Positions 1 through 6,713 are shown, counted from the stretch's first letter. The stretch is 16,026 nucleotides of DNA from an uncultured Prevotella sp. (GCA_934219025.1 CAKQDG010000047.1:1-16026); one strand, 5' to 3'. Notes: a model not told the origin generated them from the sequence alone. A program made the numbers and translations.

Positions 1-922
1 TGCCCACGGCGAGTGCATGCTTGAAGAGCTTGCGCTGCACGGCGCTGGCATTGTCTATCTTTTCCTGTACTCCGGTGTATACTTTCTCCCAGAATCGCGG
101 CACGGCACACATGCTCGTGGGGTGAGTCTCGCGCATCGACTGCTGCACTTCTCTCGGGTCGGTGTTCACAATCAGCGTGGCTCCCTCGGAGAGGCAGAGC
201 AACGTCCAGCCTTTCTCGAAGATATGAGCGTATGGCAGGAAGTTCATGATGCGGTCGTTCTCCGTCACGTGTACGGCACGGTGGTTTGCCTCCAGTGCGG
301 CATGGTATTGCAGATGAGAGAGCATCACGCCTTTGCTGTCGCCCGTTGTTCCGCTGGTATAGAGGATATTGGCGAGGTCGTCGAGGTTTGCCTCCTTATA
401 CAGTTGTTCCACCTCGGTCTGTCGCGGCAGTCCCTCGCCGAGCTTCAGAAAATCATCGAAGTATATGGCGTTGGGATCGTTGGGGTTTATCTTCACGGTG
501 TTGTCGAAGATGATGATGCGCTGCAGTGTGGGGCAGTGTGCCAGTGTGCGGTGTGCCTTGTCGTATTGCTCTTGCTGGCCTACGAAGAGGAAGCGCACCT
601 TGGCGTCGTTTATCATAAACTGTATCTGCTGCTCGCTGCTTGTGGCATAGAACGGAATCGTGACGGCACGTATGCCCCATGCTCCGAAGTCGCTGAAGAT
701 ATACTGCACAGAGTTTTGCGAGAACACTCCAATGTTCTCCTGTGGCTTTACGCCGAGGTTGAGCAAGGCGTTTGACACAACCTTGACTTTCTTCGAAAAT
801 TCGTTCCACGAATATGTTTTCCACGTCTTGCTGCCGAAGTCTCTGTATATCAAGGCCTGGCGGTCGCCGTATTTCTTTGCCTGGTCGTGTACCAGGACTG
901 CCAAATGACTGTTAGTCTGCAT
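1..922 (-). CDS. Long-chain fatty acid-CoA ligase (AMP-forming), N-terminal part
   Basis: This is the first 307 codons of an acyl-CoA synthetase of the ANL superfamily; the gene runs off the left edge of the window, so the C-terminal lid domain is not seen. The family activates long-chain fatty acids with ATP to an acyl-AMP and transfers the acyl group to CoA. I translated the minus strand by hand from ATG at 920-922 (MQTNSHLAVLVHD...). The adenylate-binding loop YTSGTTGDSKG lies at about residues 188-198, followed by GVMLSH; FLPYAHIFEKG at about 228-238 and AVPRFWEKV at about 273-281 are typical of bacterial long-chain ligases. The start is supported by a promoter about 70 bp upstream. The gene has its own promoter and is separated from the upstream protease gene by 165 bp. 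Family assignment is firm; exact substrate length is not readable from sequence. Confidence 0.9.
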   Translation of the reverse strand, partial: MQTNSHLAVLVHDQAKKYGDRQALIYRDFGSKTWKTYSWNEFSKKVKVVSNALLNLGVKPQENIGVFSQNSVQYIFSDFGAWGIRAVTIPFYATSSEQQIQFMINDAKVRFLFVGQQEQYDKAHRTLAHCPTLQRIIIFDNTVKINPNDPNAIYFDDFLKLGEGLPRQTEVEQLYKEANLDDLANILYTSGTTGDSKGVMLSHLQYHAALEANHRAVHVTENDRIMNFLPYAHIFEKGWTLLCLSEGATLIVNTDPREVQQSMRETHPTSMCAVPRFWEKVYTGVQEKIDNASAVQRKLFKHALAVG

Positions 923-949
923 AATGTTTTGTTTTTCTCGCTGAAAGCC

Positions 950-963
950 CACACAGCTGTGTG
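950..963. promoter_or_regulatory. 14-bp perfect palindrome in the ligase leader
   Basis: CACACAGCTGTGTG is a perfect palindrome lying between the predicted transcription start (about 983) and the ligase start codon (922). It could be an operator for a dimeric regulator or form a small hairpin in the 5' leader. Nothing else in the window repeats it, so its role is unknown. Confidence 0.35.
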
Positions 964-989
964 TTTTTCCTTCCGGCGACTTATTTATG

Positions 990-1020
990 CAAAGATAATG
1001 CAAATCGAGAGAAGAACAAA
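990..1020 (-). promoter_or_regulatory. Bacteroidota-type promoter of the acyl-CoA ligase
   Basis: On the minus strand TTTG (1017-1020), a 19-bp spacer and TATCTTTG (990-997) match the Bacteroidota primary sigma factor consensus (TTTG, about 19 bp, TAnnTTTG) exactly. The predicted transcription start is about 983, giving a leader of roughly 60 nt. Confidence 0.7.
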
Positions 1021-1087
1021 ATGAAATCATTCATTTTTTATTCCGAGATGCAGCTTATCTTATGAAAAGATTATAAACTTGAGTTAT

Positions 1088-2767
1088 TTATTTTCTCTCC
1101 CCCTTCGGCTGCAGCAGTTTTCTGTATTCCGCCGGGTTGTTGAGCAGTCGGCAAGCCTCGATCATCTGCTTGTCGGTGTTCAGATTGTTTTCTATTGCCC
1201 CTGCCTGCCAATAGTATGCTGCCACGATGTCTGCCTGGATAATCTGCTTTATGAGCGGTTTGTTTCGGTCGAGGTCGGTGGCGAGGTTGTGTTTCAGTTT
1301 TTTCTCCAGTGCCTCGAATTCAGGCTTCGCGCTGTCGTAGTATCCCTCAAACTGTGCAATTTTCTTGAGTCGGTCGAGTTCCTTGCCGCTTTCGGCATCG
1401 TATTTGAATCCGCTCTTTACCACGCGCTGCTTGAAGTCTTCGTATTCCTCGTCGGTGAGTTCAAACTGTCCTGCCGGTGCTATCGCTGGATGCTTGGCGA
1501 TATAGTCTATCTCGTAGTTGAGCATCACTTCTGTGGAATCGAGTCCGCTCATGCTCAGATAGTAGGCAATGTTCGGCAGCGAGTCGGGCTTCACCTCTAT
1601 GTCGGGCTTTATGCCTCCGCCGTCGCGCACTTCGCGTCCGTTGCGTGTGTAGAACACTTTTGTCAGGCTGTCGGGGATGTGCTCGGTGTATCCGCCGTGG
1701 GCATGCTTGTAGTTTATTGCCTGTATGCAGCGGTTGCTGGGGATGTAATACTTTCCTGTGGTCAGTTTCATCTGTCCGTTGTATGGCAGGTCCACCGGAG
1801 CCTGCACGAGTCCCTTGCCATAGGTGCGCGTGCCGAGGATTACGGCGCGGTCGAGGTCTTGCAGACTGCCCGACGTTATCTCGCTTGCCGATGCCGTTTC
1901 GCCGTTCACCATCACCACGATGGGCATCACGGTGTCTATCGGTTCCACGTTGGTCTTGTAGTCCTTGTTCATTCGGTTCATCTTTCCGCGTGTTTTCACG
2001 ATGGTGATATCCTTGGGCACGAACATGTTCACGATGTCTACCGCCTCGCTCACGGAGCCTCCGCCATTGCCGCGCAGGTCGAACACAAGTGCTTTCATTC
2101 CGCGGTGTTTCAGGTCGATGAATGCCCGGCGCACGTCTTTGGCGCAGCCTTCGGCATAGCTGTTCAGATTGATGTAGCCTATGCTGTCGGGGCGCATTCC
2201 GTAGTATGGCAGATAGGGCAGCGTGATGGCGCGGCGGGTGATGCGCATCTGCATTTTCTTGCCTGTTGAGGGGCGTTTGATCTTGAGCACAAAGGTGGTG
2301 CCTGGGTCGCCGCGCAGGTGGGAGCTCACGTAGGATGTGTTTTTGTCGGTCATCGTGGTGTCGTTGATGCTCAGTATGATGTCGCCCTTCTTTAGTCCTG
2401 CCTCTGCTGCCGGACTGCCCTCATACGGCTCGTCGATCACCACTCTGCCCAGCTGCAGGTTATAGCGAATCATGGCTCCGATGCCCACGTATTTTCCGGT
2501 GAGCATGTTTTTCAGCTTGTTCACCTCGCTCTCGGGATAGTATTCGGTGTATGGGTCGAGCGAGCCGAGCATTCTTTTTATGCCTGTGCCTATCACTTCG
2601 TCGGCATCGAGTGTGTCCACGTATATAAGGTCGAGATAGCGGTAGATATTGTTGAACACCTCTATATTCTTCGCCACCTTGAAGTTATGGTCTTTGTCGT
2701 CTTGCGCCTTCATGATGCCTGCCGCGAGGGCGAAGGCGAGCAGAAAAATGGGTATTATGCGTTTCAT
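1088..2767 (-). CDS. S41 family C-terminal processing (tail-specific) peptidase
   Basis: The 559-residue protein begins with a signal peptide (MKRIIPIFLLAFALAAGIMKAQ), so it is exported and probably acts in the periplasm. A PDZ domain lies at about residues 85-170 (VGIGAMI; GSPAAEAGLKKGDIILSIN), followed by the S41 protease core. Catalytic residues can be placed by the family pattern: Ser293 in ETASASEI, Lys318 in TYGKGLVQ (25 residues later, as in E. coli Prc and B. subtilis CtpB) and Gln322. The substrate-loop motif FDLRGNGGG is at about 229-237. The family trims or degrades exported proteins from exposed C-termini. About 200 residues after the core form a helical C-terminal tail common in Bacteroidota members. 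The start is the only Met giving an intact signal peptide, and a promoter lies 40 bp upstream. The gene is monocistronic or the first gene of its transcript; the downstream ligase has its own promoter. Confidence 0.93.
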   Translation of the reverse strand: MKRIIPIFLLAFALAAGIMKAQDDKDHNFKVAKNIEVFNNIYRYLDLIYVDTLDADEVIGTGIKRMLGSLDPYTEYYPESEVNKLKNMLTGKYVGIGAMIRYNLQLGRVVIDEPYEGSPAAEAGLKKGDIILSINDTTMTDKNTSYVSSHLRGDPGTTFVLKIKRPSTGKKMQMRITRRAITLPYLPYYGMRPDSIGYINLNSYAEGCAKDVRRAFIDLKHRGMKALVFDLRGNGGGSVSEAVDIVNMFVPKDITIVKTRGKMNRMNKDYKTNVEPIDTVMPIVVMVNGETASASEITSGSLQDLDRAVILGTRTYGKGLVQAPVDLPYNGQMKLTTGKYYIPSNRCIQAINYKHAHGGYTEHIPDSLTKVFYTRNGREVRDGGGIKPDIEVKPDSLPNIAYYLSMSGLDSTEVMLNYEIDYIAKHPAIAPAGQFELTDEEYEDFKQRVVKSGFKYDAESGKELDRLKKIAQFEGYYDSAKPEFEALEKKLKHNLATDLDRNKPLIKQIIQADIVAAYYWQAGAIENNLNTDKQMIEACRLLNNPAEYRKLLQPKGERK

Positions 2768-2806
2768 ATTTTTGTTTTGTTTCTTTTCTGTTGATTAATA
2801 TAACTG

Positions 2807-2839
2807 CAAATCTACAAAAAATTATCCGACTTGTGCAAG
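2807..2839 (-). promoter_or_regulatory. Promoter of the S41 peptidase gene
   Basis: On the minus strand CTTG (2836-2839), a 21-bp spacer and TAGATTTG (2807-2814) fit the Bacteroidota promoter consensus. The leader after the predicted start is about 30 nt and A-rich, as is usual upstream of start codons in this phylum. Confidence 0.6.
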
Positions 2840-2889
2840 TATGTTTGCGTTTTTTATGGATGAGAGTAGGCTGATAAGGATTTTATTAG

Positions 2890-2897
2890 TACTTTTG
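2890..2897 (+). promoter_or_regulatory. -7 box upstream of uracil-DNA glycosylase
   Basis: TACTTTTG matches TAnnTTTG; no good -33 box is visible at the usual distance. Transcription would start near 2903, which places the in-frame ATG at 2841 outside the transcript and favours the start codon at 2925. Confidence 0.45.
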
Positions 2898-2924
2898 TTG
2901 TATATAAACATTTACAATATCATT

Positions 2925-3590
2925 ATGGACGTAAAGATTGAATCCTCATGGAAGGAGCGTTTGGGCGAAGAATTCTCCAAACAATATTTCATTGACCTTA
3001 CAAATTTTGTGAGGGAAGAATACATGCACCACACCTGCTATCCGCCGGGCAACCAGATTTTCAATGCCTTCAACCTGTGTCCGTTTGACAAGGTGAAGGT
3101 TGTTATCATAGGGCAGGACCCGTATCACGAACCGGGACAGGCCCACGGGCTGAGTTTCTCGGTGTGCGACGGCACGCCGTTTCCGCCATCCTTGTTGAAT
3201 ATCTTCAAGGAGATTCAGCTGGATTTGGGCACCGCTCTGCCCCACTCCGGCGACCTTACGCGCTGGGCTCGTCAGGGCGTGCTGCTGCTCAACGCCACGC
3301 TCACCGTGAGGGCGCACCAGGCGGCGAGCCATCAGCGCCGTGGATGGGAGCAGTTTACCGATGCGGCGATAAAGGCTCTCAATGCCGGGCGCGAGCATCT
3401 GGTGTTTATCCTCTGGGGCGGATATGCCAGGAGCAAGGCTTCGCTGATAGACCAGTCAAGGCATCTGGTATTGCAGTCGGTTCACCCCTCGCCCCTGTCG
3501 GCTAACCGCGGCGGATGGTTTGGCAACCACCATTTTTCGCGATGCAACGAGTATTTAAGTCAGCATGGATTAGGGAAGATTGAGTGGTAG
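2925..3590 (+). CDS. ung: Uracil-DNA glycosylase, family 1
   Basis: The 221-residue protein removes uracil from DNA as the first step of base excision repair. Motif A is GQDPYH at residues 63-68, with Asp65 as the water-activating residue; it is followed by the uracil-recognition segment GQAHGLSFSV. The second hallmark HPSPLSANRGG starts at His187, the transition-state-stabilising histidine. LLNATLTVR (about 121-129) is the expected strand before the variable loop. The length is normal for the family. I chose ATG at 2925 rather than the upstream in-frame ATG at 2841, because the extra 28 residues are hydrophobic, absent from the family and upstream of the likely -7 box. A tandem repeat starts at the base after the stop codon. 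Confidence 0.96.
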   Translation: MDVKIESSWKERLGEEFSKQYFIDLTNFVREEYMHHTCYPPGNQIFNAFNLCPFDKVKVVIIGQDPYHEPGQAHGLSFSVCDGTPFPPSLLNIFKEIQLDLGTALPHSGDLTRWARQGVLLLNATLTVRAHQAASHQRRGWEQFTDAAIKALNAGREHLVFILWGGYARSKASLIDQSRHLVLQSVHPSPLSANRGGWFGNHHFSRCNEYLSQHGLGKIEW

Positions 3591-3665
3591 AAGAGCCCCC
3601 TCCGGCTCCCCCAAGAAGAGCCCCCTCCGGCTCCCCCAAGAAGAGCCCCCTCCGGCTCCCCCAAG
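3591..3665 (+). repeat. Three tandem copies of a 25-bp C-rich unit
   Basis: Three perfect head-to-tail copies (3591-3615, 3616-3640, 3641-3665) begin with AAGAGCCCCCTCCGG and end with CTCCCCCAAG. The array abuts the uracil-DNA glycosylase stop codon and runs into GGGGGAGGGAGG, so the last copy ends in a short CCCCCAAGGGGG palindrome. A related motif recurs in opposite orientation at 3797-3876. I recall similar CCCCC/GGGGG palindromic units between genes of other Bacteroidota, from memory only. Confidence 0.85.
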
Positions 3666-3727
3666 GGGGAGGGAGGAAATCAATAGGAAATTATATATAT
3701 TTAGATTGGTTAAATAAAAAAGAATAT

Positions 3728-4468
3728 ATGGAAAATGATAAAGTGAATAGCGAAGGCTGCAATAAAGTGAACAACAAGCAAAGCATATCTCTTTCTTCCC
3801 CCCTTGGGGGGACTGAGGGGGGCTCCAAGGGGACTGAGGGGGGCTCCAGGGGGACTGAAGGGTGCTCCAGGGGTTCCTCCTATCTCCCCATCCTGCAAGT
3901 AGGCAACGTGCTCCTCTCACCCGACATAATAACGGAATGTTTCTGCTGCGACCTGGACGCCTGCCATGGCATATGCTGTGTGGAGGGCGATGCGGGGGCT
4001 CCGGTCACTCTCGACGAGATTGCACAGATTGAGGATTCGGTAGACACCGTGTGGAATGACCTTTCGGCTCAGGCTCAGGCCGTGATCGACAAGCAGGGCG
4101 TGGCTTACACCGACCGCGACGGCGACCTCGTTACGAGCATCGTGGGCGGCAAAGACTGCGTGTTTACGTGTTACGACAACGGCTGCTGTCTGTGTGCCCT
4201 TGAAAAGGCTTGGCGCGGCGGCAAACTGAAGGATTTCTGCAAGCCTATAAGCTGTGCTCTGTATCCAATAAGGGAGAAGGCTCTGAGCAACGGGTTGGTT
4301 GGACTAAACTACCACCGCTGGGAGGTGTGTCGCGATGCGGTGAAAAAGGGGCGTGAACTGGGCTTGCCTGTCTACAAGTTCTTGAAAGGGCCACTGACAA
4401 GGCGTTTCGGCGAGGAATGGTACAGCGAACTGGAGGAGGTTGCGAAGGAAATCAATAAAATGATATAA
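3728..4468 (+). CDS. DUF3109 family cysteine-rich protein with repeat-derived N-terminal extension
   Basis: The 246-residue product matches DUF3109 from about residue 54 onward (LQVGNVLLSPDIITE, then CFCCDLDACHGICCVEGDAGAP). Fourteen cysteines follow the extension; they include Cys71, 73, 74, 79, 83 and 84, then Cys144, 148, 153, 154, 156, 171 and 176. This suggests bound metal or an Fe-S cluster; the family's function is not established. Family members as I know them start at about the LQVGN position, where this gene has an isoleucine codon instead of Met. The upstream 53 residues contain three repeats, GTEGGSK, GTEGGSR and GTEGCSR, encoded by a 21-bp tandem repeat. ATG at 3728 follows an A-rich leader; the open frame extends back to 3584, but that part overlaps the glycosylase and crosses the first repeat cluster. 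The start is therefore the least certain point. Confidence 0.85.
   Translation: MENDKVNSEGCNKVNNKQSISLSSPLGGTEGGSKGTEGGSRGTEGCSRGSSYLPILQVGNVLLSPDIITECFCCDLDACHGICCVEGDAGAPVTLDEIAQIEDSVDTVWNDLSAQAQAVIDKQGVAYTDRDGDLVTSIVGGKDCVFTCYDNGCCLCALEKAWRGGKLKDFCKPISCALYPIREKALSNGLVGLNYHRWEVCRDAVKKGRELGLPVYKFLKGPLTRRFGEEWYSELEEVAKEINKMI
3812..3874 (+). repeat. Three tandem copies of a 21-bp G-rich unit inside the DUF3109 gene
   Basis: Units start with ACTGAGGGGGGCTCC at 3812, 3833 and 3854; the third is diverged (ACTGAAGGGTGCTCC). The 21-bp period keeps frame and encodes a seven-residue Gly-rich repeat. The preceding CCCCCCTTGGGGGG (3798-3811) is a palindrome. Read on the minus strand the cluster resembles the 25-bp units at 3591-3665, so the two clusters form a large imperfect inverted pair around the gene's start. 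Confidence 0.8.
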
Positions 4469-4496
4469 TGTGGTCAAGTTTTGGATTTACATCTCC

Positions 4497-4555
4497 AGCC
4501 TACCGCATACCGCCAGCATCCATACCATGTGGACGTTGCTCTCCAAGATGCCGAA
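4497..4555 (-). pseudogene. Relic of an MmeI-like restriction-modification gene (C-terminal region)
   Basis: The minus strand encodes FGILESNVHMVWMLAVCGRLE in one frame. This nearly copies FGILESSVHMAWMRAVCGRLK of the complete MmeI-like enzyme encoded at 11844-14597. By hand alignment 48 of 59 bases match positions 12145-12203 without a gap. The frame stops at a TAA right after the match (minus strand, about 4489) and no other part of the enzyme is found nearby. It fills most of the 102-bp gap between the DUF3109 and ATPase genes. It is best read as the remnant of a diverged second copy, not as a recent duplication. Confidence 0.75.
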
Positions 4556-4570
4556 TTCCTTTATTACATC

Positions 4571-5923
4571 TTATAGCAACAATTTGTCGCCCTCCTCGTT
4601 AGGTTCTATGCACATGATGTAATAAATCGGTAGATAAGTAATGCCATTCTTGATTTCTACCTGCTGTGCATTTGAGAGCACGAAGGCTTGGTGTATGTTG
4701 TATTCCTTTATCTGCAAGAACTTGTCCAAGGCGCTATGTACCTGATAGTCCTTGCCCGACTTGATTTCGATCGGAATGACCGAGAGGTTATCTCTGTCGT
4801 CTATCAAATAGTCTACCTCGCCCAGCTTCTTGTTGTCGTAATAATACAAGTTGAAACCATGTGCTTTCAGCTCTTGTGCCACCACCGTCTCATAGACCGA
4901 ACCGAGATTGATGCTCGCCACGTCGTCCATCACAGCCTTGATGTTTGTGCCAAAGAAGATGCTGGTCAAGATGCCCACGTCGTTGATGTATAGCTTGAGC
5001 AGATTCTTGCCGCTATTCTCTATCAGAGGGAAACTTGGCTTGCTGATGGCTTTCACTTCCAGGGTGATGCCCGAGGAAATCAGATAATCGAATTCCTCCA
5101 CATAGTCGCTCATTCGCTTGCCTTTCTTGTCCTCGATGTCCTTGACGACGATTCTTTTCTTCTTGTTCTCCAAGTTGGATGGCACCATACCATAGATGCG
5201 TTGTATCTTCAGGCGATTGTGCGATTCCTCGTAGCGTGCGGCGTCCACGCCATAGAGATGGTGGATTTCATTCTGGATGGTACGGATGGTCATGATATTC
5301 TTGGTAGCCAGGAATTCATTGACGGCATCTGGCAGTCCTCCCACCAAGAGGTATTTCTTGAATAGATCGAGCAACTTGTTGTGGATGGCATCGGGCATGG
5401 CTTCCCTACTGGCGAATTTCTTTCGCATGGTGCTCAATACCAATTCGCCCACACCATTGGCTATAAGAAACTCCTCGAAGTCCAACGGATACATGTGCTT
5501 GATCTCGATGCTGCCCAAAGGGATGGAAGAAGTTGTCTTTAGGGTAACATCCAGAAGAGAACCGCTGCAAATATAAGTAAATTTGTTGTCTTCTCTCAAG
5601 AATTTGAGCAAGGTAAGCAGGTGGTCGTAGGCTTGTATCTCGTCTATGAAGACCAAGGTGTTCTGCTTTTCCTTCATCTTGTCGCCAGCCACGGCACTCA
5701 GGGCAAGGTAGAAGTCATCCACAGTCTTAGCTTTGGCAAAATTCTGTTCTCCCACCTTGTCTGTCTCCATATTGAGTTCGATAAAGTTAGGAAACAGCTT
5801 CTTGCCAACTTCTCGTATGATATACGACTTGCCTATCTGGCGTGCGCCATCTATAACCAGAATCTTATTGGTTCCTGATTGTAAGTGGTTTACGATATAC
5901 TTTTCTATCTTTCTATGCAGCAT
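4571..5923 (-). CDS. AAA family ATPase with C-terminal DUF4143 domain
   Basis: The 450-residue protein has an AAA_14-type ATPase domain: Walker A GARQIGKS at residues 26-33, Walker B LVFIDEIQ at about 90-97, and a sensor-like CSGSLLDV at about 119-126. The C-terminal DUF4143 part contains YYDNKKLGEVDYLI and VIPIEIKSGK. These place Asp371, Glu386 and Lys388 in the order of a PD-(D/E)XK nuclease-like core. The family is common in Bacteroidota and archaea and often varies in number between strains; its cellular role is not established. The start codon at 5923 lies three bases from the first of four 33-bp-spaced repeats, and a -7 box lies 30 bp upstream. The gene stands alone, convergent with the DUF3109 gene and divergent from the XRE gene. 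Confidence 0.9.
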   Translation of the reverse strand: MLHRKIEKYIVNHLQSGTNKILVIDGARQIGKSYIIREVGKKLFPNFIELNMETDKVGEQNFAKAKTVDDFYLALSAVAGDKMKEKQNTLVFIDEIQAYDHLLTLLKFLREDNKFTYICSGSLLDVTLKTTSSIPLGSIEIKHMYPLDFEEFLIANGVGELVLSTMRKKFASREAMPDAIHNKLLDLFKKYLLVGGLPDAVNEFLATKNIMTIRTIQNEIHHLYGVDAARYEESHNRLKIQRIYGMVPSNLENKKKRIVVKDIEDKKGKRMSDYVEEFDYLISSGITLEVKAISKPSFPLIENSGKNLLKLYINDVGILTSIFFGTNIKAVMDDVASINLGSVYETVVAQELKAHGFNLYYYDNKKLGEVDYLIDDRDNLSVIPIEIKSGKDYQVHSALDKFLQIKEYNIHQAFVLSNAQQVEIKNGITYLPIYYIMCIEPNEEGDKLLL

Positions 5924-5926
5924 AAA

Positions 5927-6040
5927 TACATTTTTCCTATGTTTTTACGGCTGCAAATATACACTTTTCCTATGAAATAGCTAAGGGAGAACTACACTTT
6001 TCCTATGTTTTTATGATTTTGAAACTACATTTCCCCTTGT
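5927..6040. repeat. Four 15-bp direct repeats at exact 33-bp spacing
   Basis: Copies start at 5927, 5960, 5993 and 6026. The second and third are identical (TACACTTTTCCTATG), the first differs at one base (TACATTTTTCCTATG) and the fourth is degenerate (TACATTTCCCCTTGT). Copies one and three also share the following TTTTTA. The first copy covers the ribosome-binding region of the ATPase gene, the second touches its -7 box and the others lie upstream. This geometry suggests an operator array, with sites about three helical turns apart. The rest of the intergenic stretch 5924-6243 holds the two divergent promoters and a palindromic operator; nothing is seen at 6041-6150. Confidence 0.8.
5954..5961 (-). 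promoter_or_regulatory. -7 box of the DUF4143 ATPase gene
   Basis: The minus strand reads TATATTTG, an exact TAnnTTTG match, about 30 bp before the start codon. No clear TTTG lies at the -33 distance, which would fit a promoter that depends on a factor bound at the adjacent repeats. Confidence 0.5.
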
Positions 6041-6158
6041 TGTTGTCTATCTTTTAGATGATGGAGATGGAGGCTGAAGTGCAATGTCGTAACCATCAAT
6101 GCAGTATAAGGTATAAAAGCGAGGAGTATTATTAAAAAAGCATAAAAGCTAAATAGGC

Positions 6159-6192
6159 TTTGCTTGTATATAGGGAACTTTAATTAATTTTG
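6159..6192 (+). promoter_or_regulatory. Promoter of the XRE-ImmA/IrrE gene
   Basis: TAATTTTG (6185-6192) matches the -7 consensus; TTTG at 6159-6162 (22-bp spacer) or CTTG at 6163-6166 (18-bp spacer) can serve as the -33 box. Transcription would start near 6200, inside the palindromic region described separately. Confidence 0.5.
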
Positions 6193-6223
6193 TAGTTGAA
6201 AGAAAGTTCCCAATATCTGGGAA
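6173..6223. promoter_or_regulatory. Probable autoregulatory operator of the XRE gene
   Basis: GGGAACTTT (6173-6181) and AAAGTTCCC (6203-6211) form a perfect 9-bp inverted repeat around the -7 box. The right arm is also the left half of a second palindrome, TTCCCAATATCTGGGAA (6207-6223), which is symmetric except for one pair. Three GGGAA half-sites over a promoter directly ahead of an XRE-type gene are what an autorepressing HTH protein would bind. The binding protein is inferred. Confidence 0.55.
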
Positions 6224-6243
6224 TTATATAATAATGATAGAAT

Positions 6244-6624
6244 ATGCCAAAGGTTATGAATACACTTACTCCTGGTTTTCTGCTTCGCAAGGAACTGAAG
6301 GGGAAAGGACTTACGCAACGCAAGTTTGCGGAAGAAGTCGGAATGCGCCCTTCTCATGTCAGTGAGGTCATTTCGGGCAGGCGTCCTGTATCAAAAGCTA
6401 TGGCCTTGAAGTTTCAGGAAGTACTTGGTGTTCCTGCCGAGGAATGGCTGAAGCTGCAAGTGAAAGCAGATGTGAATGGTAAACTTGACGATTCCGAGAT
6501 AAAAGCGGCAAAGGAATTGAACAAGTTTGACGACATCTTATCATTAAAAGAACTGTTTAAGAGAAGTTCTTTGAATAAGAATAGTTCATTTGCAGAAAAA
6601 CTGACGTTCTTGTGTAATATGTAA
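6244..6624 (+). pseudogene. XRE/HigA-type DNA-binding protein, 5' half of a gene split by IS21
   Basis: The N-terminal half of an XRE-ImmA/IrrE fusion protein. Residues about 24-51 form the helix-turn-helix (LTQRKFAEEVGMRPSHVSEV, then ISGRRPVS), with the HigA-like lead-in TPGFLLRKELKGKG. The genuine coding sequence ends after codon 123 at 6612; the last three codons and stop (CNM) come from the left end of the inserted IS21 element. Removing the IS and one target copy joins codon 123 to position 9196 in frame (TFL followed by KEAIGIDSF), giving 361 residues. The truncated ORF could still make a 126-residue protein that keeps the whole HTH domain and could bind its operator. No HigB/RelE-type toxin ORF is present upstream. 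Confidence 0.85.
6608..6612 (+). repeat. Left copy of the IS21 target-site duplication
   Basis: TCTTG at the left boundary is repeated at 9191-9195 beside the right terminus. Five bases is within the usual range for IS21-family insertions. Confidence 0.8.
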
Positions 6625-6655
6625 CTTTGCAGCACCAAAAAATGGTAAAGTTCAT

Positions 6656-6687
6656 GCATCAGTTTTTCGTAAAGCTGTTGCATCACC
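6656..6687. repeat. Left subterminal inverted repeat of the IS21 element
   Basis: The 32 bp match the reverse complement of 9139-9170 at 27 positions by hand count. Both have the core TTTTTCGTAAA flanked by short inverted arms (GCATCA / TGTTGC on the left copy). They are probable IstA binding sites. Confidence 0.75.
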
Positions 6688-6713
6688 TGGAGTGTTGTTA
6701 AAAAGAGTAATAA

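Noticed and set aside
17..775. Plus-strand open frame at the left edge
   Set aside because: Antisense to the acyl-CoA ligase, whose minus-strand translation has all the expected motifs.
1079..2269. Long open frame (396 codons) on the plus strand opposite the S41 peptidase
   Set aside because: It is antisense to a gene with a signal peptide, PDZ domain and complete catalytic residues; its translation is Val/His/Cys-rich with no recognisable domain.
2841..2924. Upstream in-frame start for uracil-DNA glycosylase
   Set aside because: The added residues are not part of the family, and a -7 box at 2890-2897 would start transcription downstream of this codon.
3591..3665. Tandem 25-bp repeat considered as a CRISPR or attachment site
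   Set aside because: Copies are head-to-tail with no spacers, and no integrase or tRNA gene is nearby.
5927..6040. Regularly spaced repeats considered as a CRISPR array
   Set aside because: Repeat units are only 15 bp with 18-bp gaps, the array has four units, and there are no cas genes; it overlaps a promoter, which fits an operator array better.
6041..6243. Search for a HigB/RelE toxin gene ahead of the HigA-like protein
   Set aside because: No open frame of suitable length exists; the region holds only promoter and operator sequence, so a toxin-antitoxin pair is not supported.
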